From Alphaproteobacteria bacterium (GTDB lineage: Bacteria > Pseudomonadota > Alphaproteobacteria > JALRGP01): 8,285 nt of DNA. The translations under genes were made by a program, and so were the position numbers. Location of the stretch: the NCBI GenBank assembly GCA_023259685.1, contig JALRGP010000044.1, positions 1 to 8,285 on the forward strand, read 5' to 3'. Below, in pieces: positions 1 through 7,063 of this stretch. The stretch's first letter is position 1, and each line of letters starts with the position of its first letter. The notes under the pieces were generated by a model. It was not told the DNA's origin, did not search any database, and worked only from the letters and a program-made list of their open reading frames with translations.

Positions 1-107
1 ATTTCACGCGTTTCCAAAGCACCACATAATTGAATTAATCGATCAGCAAGAGTTGATTTTCCGTGATCAATGTGAGCAATAATAGAAAAATTACGAATAT
101 GCTTCAT
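1..107 (-). CDS. lepA: Elongation factor 4 (LepA), N-terminal fragment, cut by window edge
   Basis: The minus strand from the ATG at 107-105 encodes 35 residues before the window ends. They begin MKHIRNFSIIAHIDHGKST and continue into LADRLIQLCGALETRE. AHIDHGKST (residues 11-19) is the P-loop (G1) of translational GTPases, and the MKxIRNFSIIAHIDHGKSTLADRLI context is typical of LepA/EF4 rather than EF-G, EF-Tu or TypA. EF4 is a ribosome-associated GTPase that acts on stalled or mis-translocated elongation complexes. In alphaproteobacteria it is usually a cytoplasmic protein of about 600 residues, so only about 6% is visible. The gene lies downstream of xthA on the same strand with a 141-nt gap that holds a separate promoter. 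The start has no clear Shine-Dalgarno sequence (TAATGATAACAAA precedes the ATG). The family call is secure, but nothing can be said about the rest of the gene. Confidence 0.93.
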   Translation of the reverse strand, partial: MKHIRNFSIIAHIDHGKSTLADRLIQLCGALETRE

Positions 108-136
108 TTTGTTATCATTAAATTCATCGTGATGAC

Positions 137-165
137 AGTATACCATTGTTTGCGGACTCTTTAGG
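137..165 (-). promoter_or_regulatory. Probable lepA promoter with extended -10
   Basis: On the minus strand TATACT (142-137) is directly preceded by TGG (145-143), which gives the extended -10 form TGnTATACT. A 17-nt spacer places the -35 at 165-160 as CCTAAA, a poor match, but extended -10 promoters tolerate this. Transcription would begin near 130, about 22 nt before the lepA ATG. This is inferred from sequence only. Confidence 0.55.
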
Positions 166-205
166 TCTTGGCGCAAGAGGATTAGAAGATTTTTAACAAA
201 ACAAC

Positions 206-238
206 TTTAATGCAATTAATTGAATGAGTATCATTAAA
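206..238 (-). terminator. Weak AT-rich hairpin after xthA, possible operon terminator
   Basis: A 7-bp perfect inverted repeat (TTTAATG 206-212 and CATTAAA 232-238) encloses the palindrome CAATTAATTG at 213-222. On the minus strand it lies just past the xthA stop and is followed by the T-rich GTTGTTTTGTT, so it could end the aspS-permease-xthA transcript before the lepA promoter. The stem is almost entirely A/T and would be weak, so this is a tentative call. Confidence 0.3.
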
Positions 239-248
239 TCTTAAAATC

Positions 249-1037
249 TTAAAAATCGATCGTGTATGAGCCATCATTCGTATATACAACAATTGGAATA
301 TGATCTGATGGTTTTTGATTGGATCGTATGTCTGTTAACAAAGATATGTTATGACATCGTTTCTGCGCTGCCTTGTTCATCAAGATATGATCAATTCTGG
401 CACCATGATTTTTATGGAAAGACCCCTTTCGGTAATCCCACCATGTATAACACGGATCGTTTGGATAGATAGATCGAACCATATCTTTAAAACCAAGTGT
501 TAAAATAGACTCGAAATATTCCCTTTCTAAAGGCGTTGAAAAAATATGTTCACGAAAATACTCAAAATCATAAATATCATCGGGGTTGGGTGCAATATTG
601 AAATCACCCACGATCGCTTGTGCTTCGTCATATTTTGAAAACGTTTGAATCCTCTCTGTCAAGGCTTTTAAAAAACGTATTTTATATTCGTAGTAAGGAT
701 GAGCAATATCGGTTCCGTTGGGAACATAGACATTTACAATGCGGATCCCTCCCGTAAAGCACTCAACGTAACGTGCTTGTGGATCGCCGTCCAAAATGTG
801 AGTGTGAACATCATCAATGGGGTGTTTTGATAAAATAGCCACTCCATTAAAGGTTTTTTGACCAACAATATGACAATTAAATCCCAGGTCTTCAAATGTT
901 TCTTTAGGAAAATGATCGTCAATACATTTAATTTCTTGAAGGCAAACAATATCAACATGATGCTCGCGGATAACATCCACAACCTGGTTCAGACGCATAC
1001 GAATAGAATTCACATTCCAAGAAGTAATGGTCGGCAT
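249..1037 (-). CDS. xthA: Exodeoxyribonuclease III (AP endonuclease)
   Basis: This 262-residue protein is a full-length member of the exonuclease III / AP endonuclease family. Family members cut the backbone 5' to abasic sites and degrade 3' ends in cytoplasmic base-excision repair. The conserved residues are all visible: WNVNSIR with Asn8, LQEIK with Glu35 (metal ligand), VNVYVPNG with Tyr104, GDFNIAP with Asp145 and Asn147, TWWDYR at 198-203, ARIDHIL with Asp216, and the terminal SDHIPI with the Asp245/His246 catalytic pair. Length is normal for the family (about 260-270). The ATG lies 2 nt after the upstream permease stop, and its ribosome binding site AGAGGA is formed by that gene's last codons, so the two are co-transcribed and probably translationally coupled. 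The stop is embedded in a short period-8 AAATCTTA repeat (236-251). Exo III is favoured over the related ExoA group by overall similarity, but the distinction is not functionally large. Confidence 0.95.
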   Translation of the reverse strand: MPTITSWNVNSIRMRLNQVVDVIREHHVDIVCLQEIKCIDDHFPKETFEDLGFNCHIVGQKTFNGVAILSKHPIDDVHTHILDGDPQARYVECFTGGIRIVNVYVPNGTDIAHPYYEYKIRFLKALTERIQTFSKYDEAQAIVGDFNIAPNPDDIYDFEYFREHIFSTPLEREYFESILTLGFKDMVRSIYPNDPCYTWWDYRKGSFHKNHGARIDHILMNKAAQKRCHNISLLTDIRSNQKPSDHIPIVVYTNDGSYTIDF

Positions 1038-1039
1038 TC

Positions 1040-2197
1040 TTATCCTCTAAAAACAACGGCTGGATCAATTTTGATGACCTTTCGAATAGATAAAAGAGAT
1101 GTAATGGTGATAATAATCAAAATCCCCGTTGCTGAAAAAATCAGTAAAATAGGTGGCATTCGAAATGCCAAAACTGAGTCATGAAATTTCAATCCAAATA
1201 ATGTGGCAAGGAGTGTTCCTACCCCATAACCAATGGCTCCAACGACTACCGCTTGCAGTAAGACCATCTTGGTCAGGGTGGTATTAAGAAGTCCCATGGC
1301 CTTTAGAGCGGCGTATTTTTTTATATTTTCCAGGATAAAGGTGTAAAATGTTTGTCCAACAATCGCCGATCCAACTAAAAATCCCAGTAATACCGAAATA
1401 CCAAAACTGATGGGGATACCTGTGTTTTTAAGCCAATACCACAAATTTTGTGATTTAAAATCGTCGGCGGTAAAGGCTTTGAGTTTTGTACGTTCTTCAA
1501 TTAATTTGCAAATTGCATGTTGATCAATACCGGGTTTTGTTTTAACCAAAATATATGTGAGATAACGACGGTTAGAAGGGGCGTAAGATACAGCACGGCT
1601 GTAGGTTGTATAAACTTTTGGTTGCAATACAAAATTACGTGTTGATTTACAAAAACCTTGGATGACGGCCCGTTGGTCATTCACCTCTAATGTATCACCA
1701 ATTTTAAGTATCTTTTTTTCCGTTTGACCCGGAATGGTCATTTTTAGCCGTCCTTGGGCGGCTTCAAAATCCATAAAAATAGCCCATGGTTTTTTTAAAT
1801 CAGACAACCTTCCTTGCACCATGTGGGTTGGAAAACCAATGAATGTGGCATCATCAATACCGGTTAAATCGATGGTTTTGCGTTCTCCATTGGGAAGTTT
1901 TACCGATAATAACCCTTTAAAAAGAGGAGCCGCCCAAAGGACACCTGGGATGCCTCGAACTTTCCCTAAATCAGTGTCTCGAATGGGTTTTCCTTCTTCC
2001 ACGAATTGAACACCAGGGTCCATCACCCAAATATCTGCCACACCAATATCATTGATAAAGGTATAGGTGCGTGTTAAAAGCCCTACAAAAATCGATGGTT
2101 GCTGAATCATGATCAGTGTGGCAAAGGCGATTCCTACGATCATGGCTATGTATTTGCCAAAATCACCAAACAACATTTGCAGTGCAATTTTATACAC
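1040..2197 (-). CDS. ABC transporter permease, MacB/FtsX (DevC-like) type
   Basis: This 385-residue inner-membrane protein has the layout of MacB/FtsX-type permeases. There is one N-terminal transmembrane segment (about 17-39), a large periplasmic core (about 45-255), and three C-terminal transmembrane segments (about 262-287, 310-336 and 346-370). The cytoplasmic loop NIKKYAALKAMG (291-302) matches the usual coupling region that contacts the ATPase. The C-terminus KIDPAVVFRG is typical of these permeases. ADIWVMDP (54-61) recalls the DevC subgroup, which works with a DevA ATPase and a DevB adaptor to export glycolipids or other compounds. The substrate cannot be read from sequence. No ATPase or adaptor gene is in the window, so its partners must lie elsewhere. 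The start is GTG (2197-2195), 3 nt after the aspS stop, with AAGGA at a good distance inside the end of aspS. The gene therefore sits in the middle of a tight aspS-permease-xthA operon. Confidence 0.85.
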   Translation of the reverse strand: MYKIALQMLFGDFGKYIAMIVGIAFATLIMIQQPSIFVGLLTRTYTFINDIGVADIWVMDPGVQFVEEGKPIRDTDLGKVRGIPGVLWAAPLFKGLLSVKLPNGERKTIDLTGIDDATFIGFPTHMVQGRLSDLKKPWAIFMDFEAAQGRLKMTIPGQTEKKILKIGDTLEVNDQRAVIQGFCKSTRNFVLQPKVYTTYSRAVSYAPSNRRYLTYILVKTKPGIDQHAICKLIEERTKLKAFTADDFKSQNLWYWLKNTGIPISFGISVLLGFLVGSAIVGQTFYTFILENIKKYAALKAMGLLNTTLTKMVLLQAVVVGAIGYGVGTLLATLFGLKFHDSVLAFRMPPILLIFSATGILIIITITSLLSIRKVIKIDPAVVFRG

Positions 2198-2200
2198 GTG

Positions 2201-3976
2201 TTATCCTTGTTGGCTTGAGGGGCGACGGATTGAAATATGTAGCTCTTTTAAACGACTCTCATCAATAGGGGAGGGGGCTTGCATCAATAAATCCTGTGCT
2301 TGCTGGTTGAGTGGAAACAAAATAACTTCACGGATATTTTTTTCACCCGCCAGCAACATGACGATACGGTCAATGCCAGGTGCGCATCCGCCATGGGGAG
2401 GGGCTCCATAAGAGAACGCATTTAAAAGACCACCAAAACGCGCAACCACATCATCCTTTGTATAACCGGCAATCTCAAATGCTTTGTACATGACTTCCGG
2501 CAAATGGTTACGGATGGCGCCACTGCTGAGTTCAATACCATTACACACAATGTCATATTGATATGCCTTGATATCTAATGGATTTTGAGTGTTCAGGGCA
2601 TCGAGGCCACCTTGGGGCATGGAAAATGGATTGTGAGAGAATTGAATTTTTCCAGTTTTATGATCCATTTCATACATAGGAAAATCCACGACCCAACAAA
2701 AACGAAAAGCATTTTTTTCAATAAGATCAAGCTCTTCTGCAACCTTTGTTCGAACAAGCCCCGCATATTTTTGTGCTTTGTCTTTTACATCACACACAAA
2801 AAACACACCGTCTTGATTGGAAATGTGACATGTTTCCTTCAATTGTTCGATCCGACTTTGGTCTAAAAATTTGGCAATCGGACCTTTGGGTACGCCTTGA
2901 TCAAAGGTGATATACCCAAGACCAGCCATCCCTTCTGAGCGTGCCCAATCATTTAATTTATCAAAAAAACTACGTGGTTGAATGGCGTTTTGATACCCAA
3001 TTCCAAGAACCACTTTGTGTTTTGAGACCGCATCGGAAAAAATAGAAAAATCACTGCCTTGAAAAACAGGTGTGACATCATTGATGATAAGAGGATTTCT
3101 TAAATCTGGTTTGTCACTGCCGTATTTGGCCATGGCTTCTTGAAAGGGAATGCGCGGAAAAGGGTAATCGGTGATCGTACACTCAGAAAATTCTTTAAAC
3201 ACGCCATGAATCACCGGCTCAATTGTATTAAAGACATCGTCTTGGGTGACAAAGGACATTTCGAAATCCAATTGATAAAACTCACCAGGAGAGCGGTCAG
3301 CTCTGGCGTCTTCATCACGAAAACACGGGGCAATTTGAAAGTACCTATCAAATCCAGCCACCATCAATAATTGTTTAAATTGTTGCGGTGCTTGGGGAAG
3401 GGCATAAAATTGCCCGGGATGCATACGGCTTGGTACTAAAAAATCACGCGCTCCTTCGGGAGATGAGGACGTTAAAATGGGTGTTTGGTATTCAAAAAAA
3501 CCAGCTTCTTCCATACGTCTTCTAAGGGATGAGATCACCTTTGATCTTAAAATCATGTTTTGATGGATTCTCTCACGCCTTAAATCCAAAAAACGATAGG
3601 TGAGGCGGGTGTCTTCAGGAAATTCTTGGTCGGTATTCACATTAAGAGGCAGTGGCAGAGCAACAGACAAGATTTCAATGGCTGAGACCAATACCTCAAT
3701 ATCTCCAGTTGGCATTTTGTTATTGCGTGTGGATTCAGAGCGAAGAACAACCGTCCCTTCAAATCGAATAACTGCTTCATTTTTCAGTCCTTCTGCTATT
3801 TTGAACGCTTCAGAAGCGGGATCAATCACACATTGGGTCATGCCATAATGATCTCTGAGGTCAATAAAAATAAGACCGCCATGATCCCTTTTTTTATGCA
3901 TCCAACCGGATAAAATAACAGATTCCCCTACGTGTTCTTGTCTTAATTCCCCAAGGGTATGAGTTCTATAAGTCAT
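2201..3976 (-). CDS. aspS: Aspartyl-tRNA synthetase, bacterial type, probably non-discriminating
   Basis: This 591-residue cytoplasmic class IIb synthetase charges tRNA with aspartate. The order is an N-terminal anticodon-binding OB fold (about 1-105), motif 1 (about 140-175), flipping-loop and substrate residues around PEGARDFLVPSR (173-184), motif 2 with FRDED (219-223), the bacterial GAD insertion (about 285-420), and motif 3 with GIDR (534-537, Arg537). The length is that of bacterial AspRS. The OB fold reads RDHGG with His32. In bacterial AspRS a histidine here is associated with the non-discriminating type, which also makes Asp-tRNA(Asn) for GatCAB amidation, while discriminating enzymes such as that of E. 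coli have leucine. The extra Gly in RSPGEFYQLD (228-237) is usual in alphaproteobacteria. The ATG at 3976-3974 has no clear Shine-Dalgarno sequence, only an A-rich leader. The gene heads the operon with the permease and xthA, and its presumed substrate tRNA-Asp is encoded about 4 kb away in the same window. Confidence 0.97.
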   Translation of the reverse strand: MTYRTHTLGELRQEHVGESVILSGWMHKKRDHGGLIFIDLRDHYGMTQCVIDPASEAFKIAEGLKNEAVIRFEGTVVLRSESTRNNKMPTGDIEVLVSAIEILSVALPLPLNVNTDQEFPEDTRLTYRFLDLRRERIHQNMILRSKVISSLRRRMEEAGFFEYQTPILTSSSPEGARDFLVPSRMHPGQFYALPQAPQQFKQLLMVAGFDRYFQIAPCFRDEDARADRSPGEFYQLDFEMSFVTQDDVFNTIEPVIHGVFKEFSECTITDYPFPRIPFQEAMAKYGSDKPDLRNPLIINDVTPVFQGSDFSIFSDAVSKHKVVLGIGYQNAIQPRSFFDKLNDWARSEGMAGLGYITFDQGVPKGPIAKFLDQSRIEQLKETCHISNQDGVFFVCDVKDKAQKYAGLVRTKVAEELDLIEKNAFRFCWVVDFPMYEMDHKTGKIQFSHNPFSMPQGGLDALNTQNPLDIKAYQYDIVCNGIELSSGAIRNHLPEVMYKAFEIAGYTKDDVVARFGGLLNAFSYGAPPHGGCAPGIDRIVMLLAGEKNIREVILFPLNQQAQDLLMQAPSPIDESRLKELHISIRRPSSQQG

Positions 3977-4206
3977 GATTTTTTTTGATATTATTCTTTA
4001 TTTAAAGGTACATGTTTTTTATATACGTGTATAGAAAGTGACTTATAAATCAGCTTTCATTAAAACTTAGGCAGCAATTTTTATTTTGCACCAGGAAGCA
4101 GGGTATTTAAACCTTTTACCTCTCTATTTTATTAGGAATTTTAGATAAAATGAAAACTGCTGGTAAATTCGCAACCCAGGTTGTGTTTTTTTTCTAACTG
4201 GGGTAT
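3977..4206. other. Divergent intergenic region between aspS and the MFS gene
   Basis: This stretch must hold the outward promoters for aspS (minus) and the MFS-rodA pair (plus). On the aspS side the best -10 is TATACA (minus, 4033-4028), with a second TATAAA closer to the gene, but neither has a recognisable -35. On the plus side there is no convincing sigma-70 promoter. The visible structure is a short frame from ATG 4150 to TAA 4197, preceded by AGGA, which contains a compact terminator-like hairpin at 4170-4193. No conserved RNA family was recognised. Confidence 0.5.
4170..4193 (+). terminator. Compact intrinsic terminator or attenuator upstream of the MFS gene
   Basis: CGCAAC (4170-4175) pairs with GTTGTG (4180-4185) as a 6-bp stem with one G-U pair and the tetraloop CCAG. 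Eight T (4186-4193) follow immediately, which is the textbook form of an intrinsic terminator. It ends 13 nt before the earliest possible start of the MFS gene and no complete gene precedes it on this strand. It therefore either attenuates the MFS-rodA transcript or ends a short RNA. An alternative pairing, CTGG (4160-4163) with CCAG (4176-4179), would compete with it. Confidence 0.5.
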
Positions 4207-5442
4207 TTGTTATTCAAGTGTAGATGGGTGTTTCAATTGTTGCGTTTGTCTTCTTTGCCTAAACAAGTCTGGTTTATTGGTATTATGATGTTTTTATTAA
4301 ACATGTCCTACCTAATGGTCTATAGTTATTCTGCAGTTTATATCAAATCCATATTAGGAGCTTCAACATTATTAATCGGTGTGATTGAGGGGACCGCAGA
4401 AGGGTTATCTTATATTTTAAAACTTTTTTCAGGAATTCTTAGTGACTTTTTTAAAAAAAGAAAATCGCTCATGATGATTGGAATGACCTTAAATGTGACA
4501 AGTCGAATTATTTTTGGTTTTTTTGCCTCATTTTCCCCTGTCTTATTTGCCAGGTTCATGGAAAGAGTTGGAAACGGTACGTATTCAACGCCACGCGACA
4601 CTATTGTGGCCGACATTACCCCCAAAGATCAACTGGGAAAAGCCTACGGTTTAAAAAGATCACTCGCCCAGGCAGGTGCCGTATTTGGATGTTTGGCAGG
4701 TATATTTGCAATGACCATGACGAATAACAATTACCAAACCGTTTTTAAAATATCAGCAATCCCCGCCATCATTGCATTTTTAATATTATTTTTATTCGTT
4801 AAAGAACCGCAAAAAACGTCTCCCGTTGTTCATTATAAAATGTCTCAAAACAAAATTAAATTTTCAGATTTCAAAATATTGGGCCAATCATTTTGGTTGT
4901 TAATGATGGTTGTTTTTGTGTTTATGTTATCTCGTTTTGGGGAAAGTTTTTTAATGATTCACGCAAAAGAAACCTTTAGAATACAAGAAAAATATATATC
5001 GGTTGTGATGCTGGTATTTAATGGCACATGGTGTTTGGCGTCCTATCCTATTGGCGTGTTAGGTGATCGCATGAATCGTTATTGGTTATTGGCCATTGGA
5101 ATTGTGTTTTTGGTCATATCAAACTTGTTGCTTGCAACCTCCACAACCTTTCCAATGATGTTGGGTGGAGTTGCGTGTTGGGGAATTCAATATGGAATCA
5201 CATTAAATATATTTTTATCTTTAATTGCACGTATTGTGCCAGAAGAACTCAGAGGGACTGCTTTTGGCTTTTATTATATTATTTGCGCCACATCTGTATG
5301 GTTCGCGGATACTTTGTTTGGGAAAATTGCCCACACCCATGGTATGGATTTTGGTTTTCTAACAAGCGGGGTCATTGGTGCGGTATCCTTACTCATTTTA
5401 ATCGTCATTATGGGGTATAAGAAAAAAAATATAGAGGGATGA
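4207..5442 (+). CDS. Major facilitator superfamily transporter
   Basis: This is a hydrophobic protein of up to 411 residues with the pattern of a 12-helix MFS carrier, a secondary transporter of the inner membrane. MFS motif A appears after helix 2 as SGILSDFFKKRKS (75-87) and its second-half echo is GVLGDRMNR (283-291). The helix-4 motif is RFMERVGNGTYSTPRD (116-131). LGASTLLIGVIEGTAEG (50-66) resembles a subfamily of uncharacterised, drug-efflux-like MFS proteins common in proteobacteria, and the substrate is unknown. A central cytoplasmic loop (about 200-222) separates the two six-helix halves. The start is uncertain. The frame opens after an in-frame TAA at 4195, so translation begins at TTG 4207, GTG 4228 or a nearby TTG. 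The first helix starts near residue 20 and homologues usually have about 10 residues before it, which favours a later start. No ribosome binding site is convincing. Its last codons overlap rodA by ATGA, so the two are expressed together. Confidence 0.87.
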   Translation: MLFKCRWVFQLLRLSSLPKQVWFIGIMMFLLNMSYLMVYSYSAVYIKSILGASTLLIGVIEGTAEGLSYILKLFSGILSDFFKKRKSLMMIGMTLNVTSRIIFGFFASFSPVLFARFMERVGNGTYSTPRDTIVADITPKDQLGKAYGLKRSLAQAGAVFGCLAGIFAMTMTNNNYQTVFKISAIPAIIAFLILFLFVKEPQKTSPVVHYKMSQNKIKFSDFKILGQSFWLLMMVVFVFMLSRFGESFLMIHAKETFRIQEKYISVVMLVFNGTWCLASYPIGVLGDRMNRYWLLAIGIVFLVISNLLLATSTTFPMMLGGVACWGIQYGITLNIFLSLIARIVPEELRGTAFGFYYIICATSVWFADTLFGKIAHTHGMDFGFLTSGVIGAVSLLILIVIMGYKKKNIEG

Positions 5443-6551
5443 TCAAATACAAGCCTTACCTGAAACGACTCATCAATCTTAATATTTCAATTCTGGTCGT
5501 ATGTATGATCTTGTTTTTTTTGGGTTTTTTTAACCTGTATTCAATAGGTCATACGTATGCTTATAAACAATTAATTTATTTTGTCATTGGCTGTTTGGTA
5601 TGTCTGTTTGTATTATCAATTCGAACAAAATTTTTTTTTGATTATGCTTACATCATTTATACCATCGTATTTCTATTATTGTTGTGGGTTGAGTTATTTG
5701 GTCGCGTTGGAATGGGTTCCAAACGTTGGATTGATTTATATATTATCCAAATTCAACCGTCGGAATTAATGCGCCTGGCTCTTTTGTTGGCACTATGTCG
5801 GTATTTTCATTTTCTAGAAAAATCAGAAAAAAATCATATAAAAAACTTTATATTTCCCATGATTTTGATTATACTACCCGTTATTTTAATTGTTAAACAA
5901 CCAGACCTTGATATGGCTGTGATGTTGCTTATTATGTCTATGATTGTATTTTTTATGGCAGGTTTTCCTTTGAAATTTTTCACGATATTCACTTTTGTAT
6001 TGGGTGCGCTAATGCCTTTTATTTATTCGTCTATGCATGATTATCAAAAAAAAAGATTATTGGTTTTTTTAGATCCAAGTCTTGACCCCAAAGGAAGCGG
6101 TTATCAACTATTGCAATCTAAAATAGCTCTTGGTTCGGCAGGATTATGGGGGAAAGGATGGTTTAAGGGGACGCAAAGTCATTTGAGTTTTTTACCAGAA
6201 AAACAAACGGATTTTATTTTTTCCAGTTTTGCTGAGGAATTTGGTTTTATTCCGTGTATGATTGTCATTGTATTATTTTTAATCATCATTTTATACGGTT
6301 TTTTTGTGGCGGGTCATTGTAAAAAAAAATTTGAATGGCTATTAGCCATTGGCCTCACCAGCACATTATTTTTATACGTTGCGATTAATATTGGTATGAT
6401 TAGTGGTCTCATTCCAGTTGTAGGTATTCCCTTGCCATTTTTTTCATACGGAGGAACGGCTCTTATAACGGTTTTTTTAATGGTGGGATTATTAATGGGT
6501 ATCGATGTGAATCAAAAATCTCGTGAAGGTGTCAGCAATATTCATTTTTAA
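5439..6551 (+). CDS. rodA: Rod shape-determining protein RodA (SEDS peptidoglycan glycosyltransferase)
   Basis: This 370-residue polytopic protein belongs to the SEDS family, whose RodA members polymerise lipid II into glycan strands for side-wall growth with a class B PBP. Visible signatures are GSKRWIDL with Trp97, QPSEL (106-110), the loop LPEKQTDFIFSSFAEEFG (252-269) containing the presumed catalytic Asp258, and the family signature GIPLPFFSYGGTALI (329-343). DPSLDPKGSGYQLLQSKIA (212-230) is also typical. RodA is favoured over FtsW by HxSFLPEKQTDFIF and by length. The ATG overlaps the stop of the MFS gene (ATGA, 5439-5442). AGAGGG abuts the ATG with no spacing, so reinitiation by ribosomes leaving the MFS gene is likely. 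The usual partner gene for PBP2 (mrdA) and mreBCD are absent from the window. The gene is rich in long T runs, in keeping with local base composition. Confidence 0.95.
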   Translation: MIKYKPYLKRLINLNISILVVCMILFFLGFFNLYSIGHTYAYKQLIYFVIGCLVCLFVLSIRTKFFFDYAYIIYTIVFLLLLWVELFGRVGMGSKRWIDLYIIQIQPSELMRLALLLALCRYFHFLEKSEKNHIKNFIFPMILIILPVILIVKQPDLDMAVMLLIMSMIVFFMAGFPLKFFTIFTFVLGALMPFIYSSMHDYQKKRLLVFLDPSLDPKGSGYQLLQSKIALGSAGLWGKGWFKGTQSHLSFLPEKQTDFIFSSFAEEFGFIPCMIVIVLFLIIILYGFFVAGHCKKKFEWLLAIGLTSTLFLYVAINIGMISGLIPVVGIPLPFFSYGGTALITVFLMVGLLMGIDVNQKSREGVSNIHF

Positions 6552-6584
6552 CAAAAAAAATACCAGTTTAAATTTTTATCATCA

Positions 6585-6614
6585 TTGTGTATTTGTTGAA
6601 AAATAAACTACAAT
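6585..6614 (+). promoter_or_regulatory. Putative promoter of the rhodanese gene
   Basis: TTGTGT (6585-6590) and TACAAT (6609-6614) are spaced by 18 nt, a good sigma-70 match in the gap after rodA. The -10 covers the first two bases of the ATG at 6613, so transcription would begin near 6621. That ATG could not then be used, which argues for the ATG at 6646 as the true start. Confidence 0.5.
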
Positions 6615-6645
6615 GATTTTGGGAGTCGAAACACTACGGTGCCCT

Positions 6646-7050
6646 ATGCTTAAATCACTGTCCTTTATGGCTTTAATGCTCACTCACTTGGGTTTTTCAA
6701 AAATTCAAAAAGTCGATTATCAATTTGTTCAAGATGCTACCAAAGATGCAAATGTTATTATTTTTGATGCGCGTACTGACAAATATTTTGATCAACAAGT
6801 TATTCCAAATGCAAAACATTTACCCGGAAATTCTACGGATCAAAAAATTGATGAAATATTAAAAGGAATCCCAAAAGAACGTAAAATTATCGTTTATTGT
6901 GGTGGCATTGAATGCCCAGCCAGCGAATGGTTGTCTGAAAAATTAGATAAAAAAGGTTACACAAACATTTTTGAATACAAAGGTGGTATTGAAGAATGGA
7001 GAAAAAAAGGCCAAGCAACTGAAAATTATCCACTAAAATTAAACAAATAG
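6646..7050 (+). CDS. Small single-domain rhodanese-like protein, possibly exported
   Basis: From ATG 6646 this is 134 residues, a short N-terminal segment and one rhodanese domain. Family members move sulfane sulfur through a persulfide on a catalytic cysteine. Visible features are FDART (40-44), the active-site loop VYCGGIECPAS with Cys85 as the probable nucleophile and Cys90 five residues on, and the C-terminal GGIEEW (113-118) common to rhodaneses. The first 18 residues, with Lys3 followed by a hydrophobic SLSFMALMLTHLGFS, look like a weak signal peptide, so it may act in the periplasm, but this is uncertain. The frame extends upstream to ATG 6613 (145 residues), but the putative -10 overlaps that codon and the extension adds nothing conserved. 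No good Shine-Dalgarno precedes either start. The gene stands alone between rodA and mlaD with its own promoter and terminator. The sulfur acceptor is unknown. Confidence 0.85.
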   Translation: MLKSLSFMALMLTHLGFSKIQKVDYQFVQDATKDANVIIFDARTDKYFDQQVIPNAKHLPGNSTDQKIDEILKGIPKERKIIVYCGGIECPASEWLSEKLDKKGYTNIFEYKGGIEEWRKKGQATENYPLKLNK

Positions 7051-7063
7051 ACACATCTTACAA

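Noticed and set aside
734..982. 82-codon minus-strand frame inside xthA
   Set aside because: It is an alternative frame within a gene whose catalytic motifs are all intact.
2109..2411. Plus-strand frame across the aspS/permease junction
   Set aside because: It is antisense to two confirmed genes, with no ribosome binding site and no recognisable domain.
4150..4197. 15-codon frame as a stand-alone peptide gene
   Set aside because: It is too short to support as a gene. It is reported only as a possible leader because of the hairpin and T run inside it.
5082..5420. 112-codon plus-strand frame inside the MFS gene
   Set aside because: It is a frame-shifted shadow of a well-supported transporter and its translation resembles no known protein.
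5515..5660. Long T runs in rodA as signs of frameshift or decay
   Set aside because: The frame is continuous over the full RodA length and all signature residues are present, so the runs only reflect AT-rich coding.
6613..6645. Upstream ATG start for the rhodanese gene
   Set aside because: The best -10 (TACAAT, 6609-6614) overlaps this ATG, so it would not be in the transcript, and the extra 11 residues show nothing conserved.
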